Assembly (NCBI GenBank): GCA_025602915.1
Contig: JAHLJZ010000091.1
Span: 1-64,000, forward strand
From: Paraphysoderma sedebokerense
Taxonomy: Eukaryota > Blastocladiomycota > Physodermatomycetes > Physodermatales > Physodermataceae
Reading direction: 5' to 3'
DNA: 64,000 nucleotides
Shown here piece by piece: positions 1-10,982 of this stretch. The notes beneath the pieces are model-generated. The model was not told the origin of the DNA. It did not search any database and was given only the letters and a program-made list of their open reading frames with translations. A program made the translations under genes and the position numbers. Each line of letters starts with the position of its first letter. The stretch's first letter is position 1.

Positions 1-1827
1 CTGGTGAATCACTCGCTGCAAGCCACACTCAGTCACTCACTGCGCATCTCGCTAATTCACCTCATCCTCCTTACTCATTAGCATCATTCGCTTGATATCA
101 CAATTCCGCAACAATCACCATCCTCTCCTCATTTCTGCATCCTCTCTGCTGACTACCCCTCGCTCCACATGCATACCCCACTGCCTATTGTCCTCTATTG
201 TTCACACCCTATTGTAACCCCTCATCTCTAACCATCCATCACACAGCCTGTTCAGGGATTGATCATCTCTGCTCATTCTTTTCTGCCGCTAATTCAACTC
301 TCACTTCACACCGCATCAATGAATCAGTTGGATAATTCTTATCAATAGTAGATCTCTTGCATTGATTGACTCCGCGCAATGATTTCTTCAGTCCACCTTC
401 TTGGGCGGCTAGATTCTCGGATATTTTTGTGTTGCAACGCGTAAGTGGAACAATCAGGACCGGCATCTCCACAATCCGCAATCTACAACAATCTCAGCAA
501 TCTCCCATCTCCCAAGCCTCCCCTTTCTTTTATCCTTTGTCCCGCGCTAATATATGCATTTCACAGATGGGCAACTCTGAATATGATCGCGTCATTCGAT
601 TAAATTGAAATTTAATTAATGTGGTAGCACCATTGTTTCATTTCTCTAACGCTTTCGCAATAGCCACAGGACTGTCACAGGGCACCGGCTCTCGCTGCCA
701 CACTTTTGCATTTCCTATTCTGGCTATGCCACTTGCCATTCTGTATTCACCCACAATGTGTTTATTGTGTTATGTGGAATGTGCTGTTAGAGAGAGCTGA
801 CTTCTCACTGCTGACTGCTGAGGACGGGCTGCCACTTTGTGCTGAGTAAATCAGTGATGTGCCGGCTGTGGAATCACCGAATGCGCATTGCGGCTGTGTT
901 CCGCTGTTAATTGCGCTCTGCCTTGGTGCAGCAGAAAATGTTACCACTAATTACACGCAGGCGTCACTATTATGTCACTTGAAATTTGAACTTTGCCAAT
1001 TCTCATCATGAGAGTGAGAACCCTGGGCAGCTGACTTGATGTAACTCTTAGTTACTTTTGGAAGGAGCCGCCAGAGGTCCAGATTGATGTCATGTTCATG
1101 TCACTATCTCTAAAATGAACTTCATACGCCATAAAGAGAATCCTTCCCGCACCTGGCAAGTTTGGAATATTCTCTGGATCTGCTTGGAAGTCGGAACGCC
1201 TCTCCCGAGAAATTGAGAATATCGTCAAGCAGTGTTCTCGGCTTCGATCTAGTCTTTCTGGAGTCTGTCTGACATTCTTTCTTTACAGAACACTCACGTT
1301 CCTCTGTATCACTTCTGTATCTCGGGAGTTTCGCGGACTTCTCGCCTCTAAGCACTATGGGCTCCAGGCCTTGCCGAATACGAACTGTTCAACACGTTAT
1401 CCACCGCGACCACAGTTCCATACGCACTAGTGCAAAGCTGTGCAACAGCACCAGACGGTCCACTTAGTGGCGATTCGTGGAATCCAATGTTCCGCGTGTT
1501 GCTCAGATCGAGAGCTTAGCTATGCAGACCACGGCTACTCGTTAATTGTTGATCCGTCCAGTATATATATGTCTTAGGTTTTCAGAACCTATGCAACCCG
1601 TCAGCTTGCGTCATTTCAAGAATTCGTAGACTTTAAATCCGATCGATTAAGATTACAATAGACAACCAGGTAAAAGAAACATATTTGGAAAGTCTTGATG
1701 TATGTTTCAATATTGAAGCAATTGAAGATATTAAATAAATGTTTTTTGCATTCGAATACAGAGAGCAACTGTCAGCATTATTTTCGTGCGTATTGAACTT
1801 TCACTCATATAATTAAAAAGCCAGCCG
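1..1827. other. No gene recognised
   Basis: I see no supported gene here. Open frames are short (at most about 80 codons) and show no recognisable motif or splice-linked continuation. The first 250 bases are rich in CT and CA runs. A pyrimidine-rich, TCAC/CTCA-like texture continues to about 540. No tRNA, tandem repeat or transposon end was found by eye. Part of 1,500-1,827 is AT-rich and probably forms the 3' flank of the minus-strand gene that ends at 1,828. Confidence 0.5.
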
Positions 1828-3937
1828 TTAATCGGAACTGGAATCATAACTTGCTACAAATTCCTTTGCGATTCTTCGTGCCTCGTCGTACGGTTTTCCG
1901 GCTTTCATAGCCAGTGCAAACATTTCCATTTCTGCCTCCAGCATTTTCATTTTACGTTTGACACGCCAATTCCCTTCCTTCTCTGCTGCTTCGGATGCAT
2001 CTTTCCAATTCTTCTCTGCGGCTGTCAATTCGCCTTTCCTTTTCTTTTCTGTTGCTGCCAATTCACATTTCCTTTCCTTCTGTGCGGCTTCCCATGCATC
2101 TTTCCTTTTCTTCTGTGCGGCTTCCAATGCATCTTTTCTTTCTAGATAAGCCAATGCACGTTCAGCTATTTGTAAATCCACCTTAGCCACCTCCATCAAA
2201 GCATCTCTTGCGGCCTTTTCTGCTTCTTTCATCTTTCTTTTGGCTTTTTTGGGAGGAGTCACATCCTCGGCTTCATAGATGTAGCCATCACTGGACATAA
2301 CTACCCAAGGCCTCTTATGGGCCGAACTATTGTCGTCCTCATGCGATGTCATCTCATCAAATAAATTTTCGTCATTTTCCAACTGACCGGGCTGTTTAGT
2401 CGTTCGGTCGCACGGTTCCGGGCTGAAAGCAAAAGGCCTCCTGTGCCGAATTGTATAATCCGTTTTAGTGCTGTTTGGAGACTGAAGCTGATGCTTCAAT
2501 TGACTCGGTTCAGTCGTAACAGTATGGGACGACCCTGCGTTTTTTGTAATGCCACCACACGTTTCTCTGACAGATTCATGGCCAATGATTCTCCTGGACG
2601 CCGCATCTACTGGCTTACAATCACCGAAGACATCGACAAGATCGAAGAAGTAAGGGAACTTCTTTAATATTTCCTCTGTTGTTTCAAGAATCAAAAACGC
2701 GATGAAATCAATAAAGAGCGTTGAATTGCAGGTATGAAAACTGAAATATTTACTTTTGAATGCCTCGTTTACTTGAGCTACATCTCTCAACAATGTTGCA
2801 CCTGCCTTCTTCCACTCAAGGACTTCCTTATAACGCTTTTCATACTTGTGTATCTGATCAACAATTTGTTCTGCAGTTCGATATGTAATCTTATTATCTC
2901 TCATTATGTCAAGAACCGAAGAAACCATCATGGTTTTGGTCTGGCCGGTGTGTATCTGTCCTGTATATCTAATTGAAAAAAGTAAACTTGCCTGTTACCA
3001 CAAGCCCAAAATGAAAATTCGACTACGTCATCTTACTTTTGATAATTATCACCTTCTAAGATCCATTTAAGCGTACAACCGTCAGACGTAAGGAGTGGAT
3101 GTCCATTAGCATCTGTGCCTTGAGAATCCTTGTCCCATCTAATCCGTTGTTTTTTCGGTTGAGATGGTTGGGTTGTCGCGCTCGATGATGGACATGGTGG
3201 GTCATGCTGAGTAGGCGAAAGAAATCGGTGGTAACTACCGTCAATTGACGATTGGTTTTCCTTCGAGATATATTCATCAACGGAGCTAGGTATTTGCGCA
3301 GTGCATCGGCCAGGTTCCACGGTTAGAGGAGAGGGGATTGAGGTTGATTCGTGCGGGATGGAAGAAGGTGGATCAGCCGATTCTAAATGATACATGAATG
3401 AAGTAACTGTGACATGGAATATGTAGAAACATTTTATCCAAGGTATCACAAACCATATATGGCTGTCGCAGAATCTGACTTTTCATTTTCGACATGCGCT
3501 GGTGGGTCATTCTTGCCGTCAACTGGCAGAGCCATATCAGAATTATTGACATTGGATGCCGAAATATTCGCTGTCGATGTGGGTTCTAATCATGTTCATA
3601 AGCATCATTACAAGTTATGATAAAATCAACCAGAAATCAGAAATTAACCTGCTATCTCGAAATCGACCTGAGATCTAAAAGGCAAACATGAGATTTAACA
3701 TAACGACGAACGACGAGAGCGGGAATGGAAAGCACGAAATATAAAAAGTACATACCCTTGACCGAAATCGGGATAAGGGCCCTGCCATTGCGTAGAGAAA
3801 TGAAACGTTTCTGTGGGTTCGTGAAACAGAATTGTTTTCATTCTGCCAGTTGCATCGGGTTGATGGTAGCGAACCCACAAATTTACTTCGGCCTTCGGAA
3901 CTCTCAGGTTCCTTTTGTTTGTCTGAAGGATGCGCAT
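1828..3937 (-). CDS. Myb/SANT-like DNA-binding, coiled-coil protein
   Basis: Six-exon gene (3937-3756, 3674-3649, 3585-3454, 3382-3037, 2968-1828; the first border may hide a further 5' exon). Every junction has GT-AG ends and keeps frame. The middle holds a Myb/SANT-like domain: IRWDKD, then TLKWILEGDNYQ running across the 3037/2968 junction into a basic helix (KTMMVSS, YRTAEQIVDQIHKYEK). Such domains belong to large, often transposon-linked families in fungi and oomycetes. A low-complexity acidic region and PPKKAKRK, a likely nuclear signal, follow. Next comes a Lys/Glu/Ala-rich coiled coil with near-repeats of the type KKRKDAWEAAQKERK. The last stretch is acidic and serine-rich. The first about 60 residues (VNLWVRYHQPD, FSTQWQGPYPDFG) match no family I know. 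The start at 3937 is provisional. DNA binding is inferred; the target is unknown. Confidence 0.6.
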
Positions 3938-4004
3938 ATCTTTGTGTGAGCAGATATAGGAGAAAGATACGTGGTAGCTTACGATGGAGTAGAGGAACGT
4001 ACTG

Positions 4005-4124
4005 TTATATTCACGTCCCGAACTCCTCGCCTATCCCCATATTTCGGCGAGTTCTCGCATTTCCCTTGTTTAGACGCGCCCAAGACATAGGGATAGGCGA
4101 AGAGTTCGGTATCCTTGAATATAA
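4005..4124. repeat. Imperfect inverted repeat (fold-back)
   Basis: The arms at 4005-4039 and 4088-4124 are inverted copies of each other. The core GAACTCCTCGCCTATCCC pairs with GGGATAGGCGAAGAGTTC with one mismatch, and the outer TTATATTCA pairs with TGAATATAA. The loop is about 48 bp. It could be a small MITE-like element or a strong hairpin. It sits between the Myb/SANT-like gene and the satellite array. No transposase is linked to it and no target-site duplication was identified. Confidence 0.6.
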
Positions 4125-4192
4125 ATGAGGGAACATGTCGTTTTGAATCCTTATATTACTGTGTTGCAATAAAATGAGGCCTTGGTCCATGC

Positions 4193-5256
4193 GACTGAAT
4201 ATTGTTTCTCTTCTGGTGCATATTTTGACTATTCGGCCTAAAATTGAGCAAAAATGGTCTGACTTGGAGTCAGAATTGGCCAAACTAGTACGCGAATCCG
4301 TCCTACATCAGTTTACTTATGATATATCGGCTGAACATTCCATTTAATGCTAATCAAACTCGATGACAATTGAAGTGGAATTGAAAGCTTCATCGACTGA
4401 CTGATGCAATTGAAATCCTGTTATTGCGACTTCTAGTCCATGTTTTGAGTGATCGGTCTAAAAATGAGCAAAAATGGTCCGACTCCAAGTCAGAATTGGC
4501 CAAACTAGTACGCGAATCCGTCCGACATCACTTTGCTTATGGGTATCTGTTTAATATTTTATTTATGCTATTCAATTGCACTCCATGACATTTGGAGTTG
4601 GATCGAAAGCTTCATCGACTGACTGATGCAATTGAAATCCTGTTATTGCGACTTCTGGTGCATGTTTTGAGTGATCGGTCCAAAACTGAGCAAAAAAGGT
4701 CCGACTCCAAGTGAAAATTGGCCAAACTAGTACGCGAATCCGTCCTACATCACTTTACTTCTGAGATATCGGCTGAATATTTCAATTAATGCTATTCAAT
4801 TGCACTTGATGACAATTAAAGTTGAATTAAAAGCTTCATCGACCGATGCAATGGGATCACTGTAATTGCTCTTCTGGTGCAAGTTGTGTGTATTCGGACT
4901 AAAATGTAGCAAAAATGGTCCGACTCCAAGTTAGAATTGGCCAAACTAGTACGCGAATCCGTCCTACATCACTTTACTCATGATATATCTGTTGAATATT
5001 TCATATAATGCTATTCAATTGCACTCCATGACATTTGGAGTTGGATCGAAAGCTTCATCAACTGATGCAATTGAAATACTGTTATTGCTATTTTGGAGCA
5101 AGTTGTGTGTATTCGGTCTAAAATTGAGCAAAAATGGTCCGACTCCAATTCAGAATTGGTCAAACAAGTACGCGAATCCGTCCGACATCACTTTACTTAT
5201 GAGATATCGGCTGAATATTTCATTTAATGCTACAATTGCACTCGATGACAATTGAA
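4193..5256. repeat. Satellite array, five units of about 220 bp
   Basis: Five head-to-tail copies of one unit. The conserved block CCAAACTAGTACGCGAATCC lies at about 4280, 4500, 4722, 4941 and 5160 (the last with one base changed), so the period is 219-222 bp. Other shared blocks are TGAGCAAAAATGGTCCGACT, GAATATTTCATTTAATGCTA and GAAAGCTTCATCGACTGA. Copies differ by scattered substitutions and small indels; the last is cut short. No protein frame is conserved. The array ends about 30 bp from the stop codon of UGO1, so UGO1 transcripts may run into it. Confidence 0.9.
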
Positions 5257-5286
5257 GTATTACAAGATTGTATCTTGAGATAGCAT

Positions 5287-7140
5287 TTAAAAATCGTCAC
5301 CATCGTCTTCTAATCCCGTTACAACCGAACTTACAAAGACCATTAAAGTCGTCATAGCGTGCATTCCAAAGCCTTTGTACAATCCGCCCACCCTCGTTAC
5401 ATTTTCTAAACCAGCTTTCCACCAACTTTGCTTTTCTTTCATGGTGGCTCCTGTGTCTTTGGCAGATCTGCTTGATTTGCGTTTACCTTTTCGAGATCGT
5501 CGGGAGGTGGAAGAAGAAACCGCCGTAGAGCGGGGTGTACGGGTTCCGCCTTCTTCACGGATAATGGAGAAAAAGCAGTCCCAAAACCCAGAGTACCCTA
5601 TGGGTCTTAGGTCGACGCAACTGCTCATACCGATTTTCTGAGTTTCTTGAATCTGAGGAGACTTTTCTATCACCATGAGTCTCCTTCTAACGGTTTCAAT
5701 GGGTAGGAGTATTCCGATCTCTGCAATATTGCCGAGTAATTCTAAGATCATATATCTACCAGGTGAATATACCGGTGAAACACCAAAGATACGATCGATT
5801 ATTAATGGCAGAGAAAGCTGAATGAGGGGGTGGACGGTGTGGTAGAGTATGGAAGGAATAAGGAGGTGGGATTGAAGATAGGGATTGGAAGAAGGATGCG
5901 AAAATAGAGAACGCAGGGTAGATACAAATCCTTGAGGTTTCGTGGAGGAATGAGCATGGGGCGAAGTTGGCTGAATGATCAGTCTTCATTCAAAAAGAGA
6001 GATCACATTAAATACACAGGCCAATAATGTCTTCAGAAGAACGAATGGTAATACAAACCGAGTTCGCACAATTTCAAGAGGTGACAAAGCAACACCTACA
6101 ATCGCATGAGATGCAACCATGGCAATCAGGTTTGGGACTGGATTGTCAAGGTCGATGAGTGGGATCGTATCATCGTACAAGTCAAAAGATTCGCTAATAA
6201 CAGACTCTACGGAGGGCTGAAACATATCGTTCAAAAGATCGAATAGCCAATTTGTGAATTGACCTATGGAATTATTTGTTGTGAATACAAGACAACCAAA
6301 GATGTGATAAAAGGGATGATAGGGAATGCAAACCTTTCCACAGCGACATGTACCCTTCGTCTTTATGTTTGGCGATCGTTTTCACCGTGTCCCAGACTCC
6401 ACCTTCTAATGGAGGCAACATATAGCTTGGACGAGTAGTAATATCATCTATTGATTTCCTTAAAAGGTAACCGTCGCTGTCCGATGGCGATCGTGACAAT
6501 TCAAGAGTCTGAGCATAAGAAAATCGTGTCCGTTGAACGGACGGGGATGTAAATAACTCGTCCGAGGAAGAATACTAAGCGGTGAGACAAATAATATGTT
6601 TTAAGCTGTTAGCTTTATGATTTCAAAAGTGAGAGGTACAAATACAAGATGAAAGGCCACTATTCTGAGCCAACGTACGCCTTCAGAATCTCCGTAGTCA
6701 TGTTCACTCAACTCATCATCTCCAAGGGCGTTTTCATTCTCCACTTGCAACGAAGACGCCTGTCTCGCTATGGTCTCATCGTCCGGCAAATACTGAACTT
6801 GTAACAAAATTTTTGCAACTTCGAACGGCGAGACGAAGGCCGTCGTAAAATACTTGATGGTGGCAAAATACAAAAAGGAATTCAGACGCGATGACCGGAT
6901 TCTGAAGTCGTCATCGTCAGGGTAAGCGTCGGAGGGCAATGCGGGGGGAAGGTAAGGGTTGGGGATGGAGGATATGTTTGAGGGGATGTCTTGGTAGATG
7001 GAAGGCGGGGTGAGGGGGTAGGACGGTTTGGAGAAGCGAATATTTGCGTCGTTACCAGCGTAAGTGGACGACGATGAATACGGATAAGATCCACTCGACG
7101 ATGACGATGACGAGGAGGAGGAGGAATAGTCCGGCGGCAT
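5287..7140 (-). CDS. UGO1: UGO1/SLC25A46-like mitochondrial carrier
   Basis: Four exons (7140-6679, 6574-6334, 6263-6059, 5983-5287). The protein is a divergent mitochondrial carrier. Its N-terminus is a Ser-rich disordered tail followed by SPFEVAKILLQVQYLP, a relaxed first carrier signature. The third exon ends in SPLEIVRTR and splices to LIIQP, the second signature. The last exon carries LLPIETVRRRL, the third, and ends with an acidic GLEDDGDDF. UGO1 is the fungal outer-membrane carrier relative that links Fzo1 and Mgm1 during mitochondrial fusion; SLC25A46 is its animal relative. Family membership is well supported and the fusion role follows from it. It is divergent from the uridine kinase gene with 199 bp between start codons, a region holding two CACGTG sites. 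Confidence 0.8.
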
Positions 7141-7215
7141 CTTGAATGTAGTCAGACAAACGACAGAGTTGCGATGGATAAGGCCGAATTTGTTTATTGC
7201 ATTGATCTGTTATAT

Positions 7216-7243
7216 CACGTGCATTTACCACATATGTCACGTG
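7216..7243. promoter_or_regulatory. Two CACGTG boxes in a divergent promoter
   Basis: CACGTG occurs at 7216-7221 and 7238-7243, the second as the full palindrome TCACGTGA. They lie 76-103 bp upstream of the UGO1 start and about 97-124 bp upstream of the uridine kinase start, so either gene or both could be served. CACGTG is the core site of bHLH factors such as Cbf1 and Pho4 in fungi. Binding here is inferred. Confidence 0.5.
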
Positions 7244-7339
7244 ATGTTCAAAGTTCAAAAAACACGACAAACCATCTTAAAAAAAGTATACGATTTTGCA
7301 AGGACACTCCAAGATAGCCGACTGTAACGAATAGAAGAA

Positions 7340-9402
7340 ATGAGCATTAAACGAAGAACATCGACACAGGCAATTTTTAACTCTGGCCGCCTGCCTTGGT
7401 ACAATCTAGACGGAACCCCCAATACTTGCTACATCATTGGGATCGCTGGCGGTAGTGCATCCGGAAAAACAACTGTATCTCAGCGTATCATTCAACATTT
7501 AGGCCCTCAAGTCATCTTGTTGAGTATGGACTCGTTCTACAAATCTTTGACCACTGAGCAAAAAGCGGCCGCTCATAGAAAGTAAAATCCGTCGTCTTGA
7601 GTCCTACCGTAGAGTTTTTGCTCACTCTCTAGAATTGTAGTGAATACAATTTCGATCATCCTAATGCCTTTGACTACGACATTGCCTTTGAAACATTACA
7701 AAAGCTGCGACAGGGGTAAATTCCTTTCCTGCTGCTCATACTTTTATTATGATTTCTCTTGATCCTGTCATGGTGCCGCCCGATTTTTTCTGCGAGGTCA
7801 CTGACCTCCGGCCTTGGATCACATATCTAGTAAATCCGTCGAAGTCCCGATTTATGATTTTAAAACCCACTCAAGACTTTCAGAAACAAAGACCGTTTAC
7901 GGTGCAAATGTCATCATATTTGAAGGCATTTTCGCACTATACGACAAATCCGTTCGTGATCTCATGGATCTGAAAATTTTTGTCGATACTGATTCTGATA
8001 TTCGATTAGCCAGAAGATGTATGTATTTGGTTTCCTTTCTTTCGATTATAAAATGATCTAGTATAATGCCCAAGCTAATCTCACGATTCAACTCATGAAA
8101 CTGGGCCGATAGTGAAACGAGATATCGCTGAACGAGGCCGAGATATTAAAGGAGTGTTGCAACAGTACAATCGATTCGTTAAACCCGCTTTTGACGATTA
8201 CATTTTGCCGACGATGAGATATGCAGATATGATTGTTCCCCGAGGCCGAGACAACAATGGTATACTTTCTCCTCCGTCTCCTTAATTCTTCTACATTCCT
8301 TGTGCTTACTCATTCGGCACAATAAATTTTTGAATCTGCACTTACATCCTTTTGTCTCTCTTTGATTTGATATAGTCGCAATCGATCTGATATCCAAGCA
8401 TATCAACCGTCAGCTCGACGAACGAGGACTCACATTTCGACACTTGTTATTTCAGAATCAATTTCCCGATACCAACCCACCACAACTTATACTGTTAGAA
8501 CCGAAAGGTCAATTAAAAGCTCTACATACTATCATTAGAGATCAAGAAACCAAACGAGAAGATTTCATTTTTTATGCCGATAGACTGAGTGGGTTGGTCG
8601 TTGAAAGGTTCGGATCGTTTTAGCTTGTAATCTTGCCTATATTTCCATCCGGAAGAAGTAAGAAAAAATTTGTGCTGATGTTTGCTTATTTGTTTTTATA
8701 CGATAGGGCAATGGCAGAGTTGCCGTTTCAAGATATGACGGTAACAACTCCTACGGACTGTTTATATCACGGTAAAGTAATGAAAGAAAAGGTGAAGATC
8801 ACTCTTGAACTCCATATGAGGGGATCCTTTGACTGATTCCTGTCTTTTAATTCCCATTGATTTTGTGATTTCTAGTTATGCGGTGTATCCATCATCCGAT
8901 CCGGTATTCCCATGGAAACCGCCCTTCGACAGATCCATTCTTCCATATCCCTCGGTAAACTACTGATTCAAACATCTCCGAAAACCGCCGAACCCCAACT
9001 TCACTATTGCAAACTTCCAGTCGACATTGCATCGCGCTACGTCATTCTAATGGACGCGACGATAGGCACTGGAGCTGCCGCTCTCATGGCTGTACGAGTT
9101 TTGTTGGATCATGATGTCAAAGAAGAGAATATTATTTTTGTGAGTTTGATCGTTCATAGAGCTGGAATATGGAATTTGGTGAAAGCGTTTCCAAAGGTGA
9201 AAATTGTAACGAGTGAAGTTGACCCAGAATTGAGCGAACGGTACTTTATTTTGCCGGGGTTGGGTAACTTTTCTGGTATGTTTTGTACTTTCTATCTAGT
9301 TTTTCTTTCTTGGTTGTTCGATTATGCCAACATTTTTTTTTCCTTTCCATTCATTTCTGCCTCCATCTTTTAGATCGATACTTTGGTACAGAAGATAAAT
9401 AA
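7340..9402 (+). CDS. URK1: Uridine kinase-uracil phosphoribosyltransferase-like fusion
   Basis: Eight exons (7340-7581, 7641-7715, 7831-8043 or close, 8113-8259, 8376-8607, 8707-8776, 8876-9275, 9374-9402). The N-terminal half is a uridine/cytidine kinase: P-loop [12 protein letters not shown], then [33 protein letters not shown] and [17 protein letters not shown]. The C-terminal half is UPRT-like: [16 protein letters not shown], the PRPP-loop region [16 protein letters not shown], and the ending [16 protein letters not shown], very close to the UCKL1 family. It should phosphorylate uridine and cytidine in pyrimidine salvage. Whether the UPRT half is active cannot be told from sequence, since UCKL-type proteins often carry an altered UPRT site. 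The start follows a short leader and gives a full N-terminus. Confidence 0.9.
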
Positions 9403-9703
9403 TAATCCTATTAATTCATGAAACCAGTAATACAGTCACGTTTTAGAATAAGAAATGTACATTTATAATTTAATAAAACTCAAACACCTTCCTCTTTGGG
9501 GTGTTTTAAAGTTCAATGATGGGCTCTGTACAGGTGATTATGGTCCATCAACTCAAATCTGATAATATACGGGAAATGGATCATTATATTTAAAAAATCG
9601 AATATAATACACAGTAAAAAATTGTCATAACAGCGACTTAGATATACGCAGAAATAATACAGATCCAAACAACATGTATCTCCAGAGTATCTTATATGAA
9701 GTT
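9403..9703. other. Convergent 3' flanks, no gene
   Basis: AT-rich sequence between the stop codons of the uridine kinase (+) and IMP3 (-). AATAAA-like runs occur near 9398-9475, suited to polyadenylation. Nothing else is seen. Confidence 0.6.
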
Positions 9704-10624
9704 CTACAATAAATCGTAATCATCGAGCTAAACGAAATAGAGAGATCACGTCAGTAAATATAGACCACCCATATAAATTATCATTATTTCAAACGAATCA
9801 ATTGAACAAAGACATACCCTATCATTATACCTTTCCACTTTTCTCTTAATTTTACTGGTATCCACCCATGTCACGAAATCTTCGAAATTACGGGTAACGA
9901 TATACGCTGGATCAGTGATTGTATTGGGACCGACTCTAACGTGACCTTGTTCGACGAATGTAGTTGCTTGTTTTAAATTTTCGGCCATTTTGAGACGGAG
10001 CATTAAGACGGGTAGTCGTCGTCTGAATGATAGTTTGGAGTTTGGATGAATGAACATTCAATTAGTCAGTTAAGTGTTGCAAATATTGTTGATAGTCTTC
10101 ACCAGGTTATTACTTTCGGCGATAAAGCATTTCAACAATCATAATTATCTCGGCCCAACTTAAACTCTCAATCGACGAGCAGCTTCAACTAATCAGACAA
10201 AAAACGAACCTGCAAAATGCGCTCACACTAATCTTTTCAGTCTGACTTAACCCCTTTTTATGAGTAATAAGCCCCATATCAAACATTTTATTCAACAATG
10301 CATCTGCTTGGTGTTGACGAAAAGGATCTTTAGGATCAAGTAATGATATTTTGGCCGCCAATTTTCGAATGTCTCCGCAAAGTCTATTATACCTGATAAT
10401 TGCAAAACGGTAAGTAATCAATTTGAACCAGTCGTCAACAAAGTATAAGATAGGTGGGGATAAAAAGGAAATGAAAAGATAACAAACTTGGTGTAATCTT
10501 CTCGTTTCTGTAAACGATATCGTCGAATTACTTGGACTTCCCGAAGATTATGTTCATTAGGGTACTGTAAGAAATCAACTTTCTTTAATAGCTTTTGTTC
10601 ATGAAATTTCAGTTGTCGGACCAT
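9704..10624 (-). CDS. IMP3: U3 snoRNP protein IMP3
   Basis: Four exons (10624-10488, 10392-10210, 10022-9818, 9727-9704). The start [19 protein letters not shown] and the following [15 protein letters not shown] match IMP3 of animals and fungi almost residue for residue. The S4-type RNA-binding domain follows in exon 3: [49 protein letters not shown]. The last exon codes only LDDYDLL and was found by the acceptor and by the family's acidic tail. IMP3 helps pair U3 snoRNA with pre-18S rRNA in the small-subunit processome in the nucleolus. The length of about 182 residues is normal. TCACGTGA lies about 95 bp upstream of the start. Confidence 0.95.
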
Positions 10625-10716
10625 GACTGTGAATTATTCAATAGTAATTCGAAAATAAAGTTTAAAATCTTGCCAAGTTCTGATCCCTCAAGTGAAGTTC
10701 AATTTTGATTACGATC

Positions 10717-10724
10717 TCACGTGA
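10717..10724. promoter_or_regulatory. TCACGTGA box upstream of IMP3
   Basis: A full palindrome TCACGTGA about 94 bp upstream of the IMP3 start codon, in the non-coding region. It is the same element and spacing seen at UGO1/URK1, RPA34, COX11 and the DEAD-box gene. A bHLH binding site is inferred. Confidence 0.5.
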
Positions 10725-10982
10725 TGGTTGCTAAAATTTGGAGTGAAATATATAGATGCGGTTTTTATTTCGCTCTATTAGATTCAGGCAAAACCTATCA
10801 ACCCTTTGAATTTTAGTTCATTTAAACCGACCTGATTATCAGTTAAGTGCTATCTAACGAAAGAAATTTTGTTGGAGTTCATAGTTTTGTTGAAAGACGA
10901 ATATATTCTGTTTATCACAAATATATTGAAAATATTCTGATTATAAATAAATACAATTGCTATATTCCTTCCATCTAAATGG

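Noticed and set aside
1122-1355. Short minus-strand frame with basic, Arg-rich sequence
   Set aside because: 77 codons, no motif, no splice link and no homologue recognised.
4193-5256. Possible CRISPR array
   Set aside because: The whole 220-bp unit repeats; there are no short repeats separated by unique spacers, and the genome is eukaryotic.
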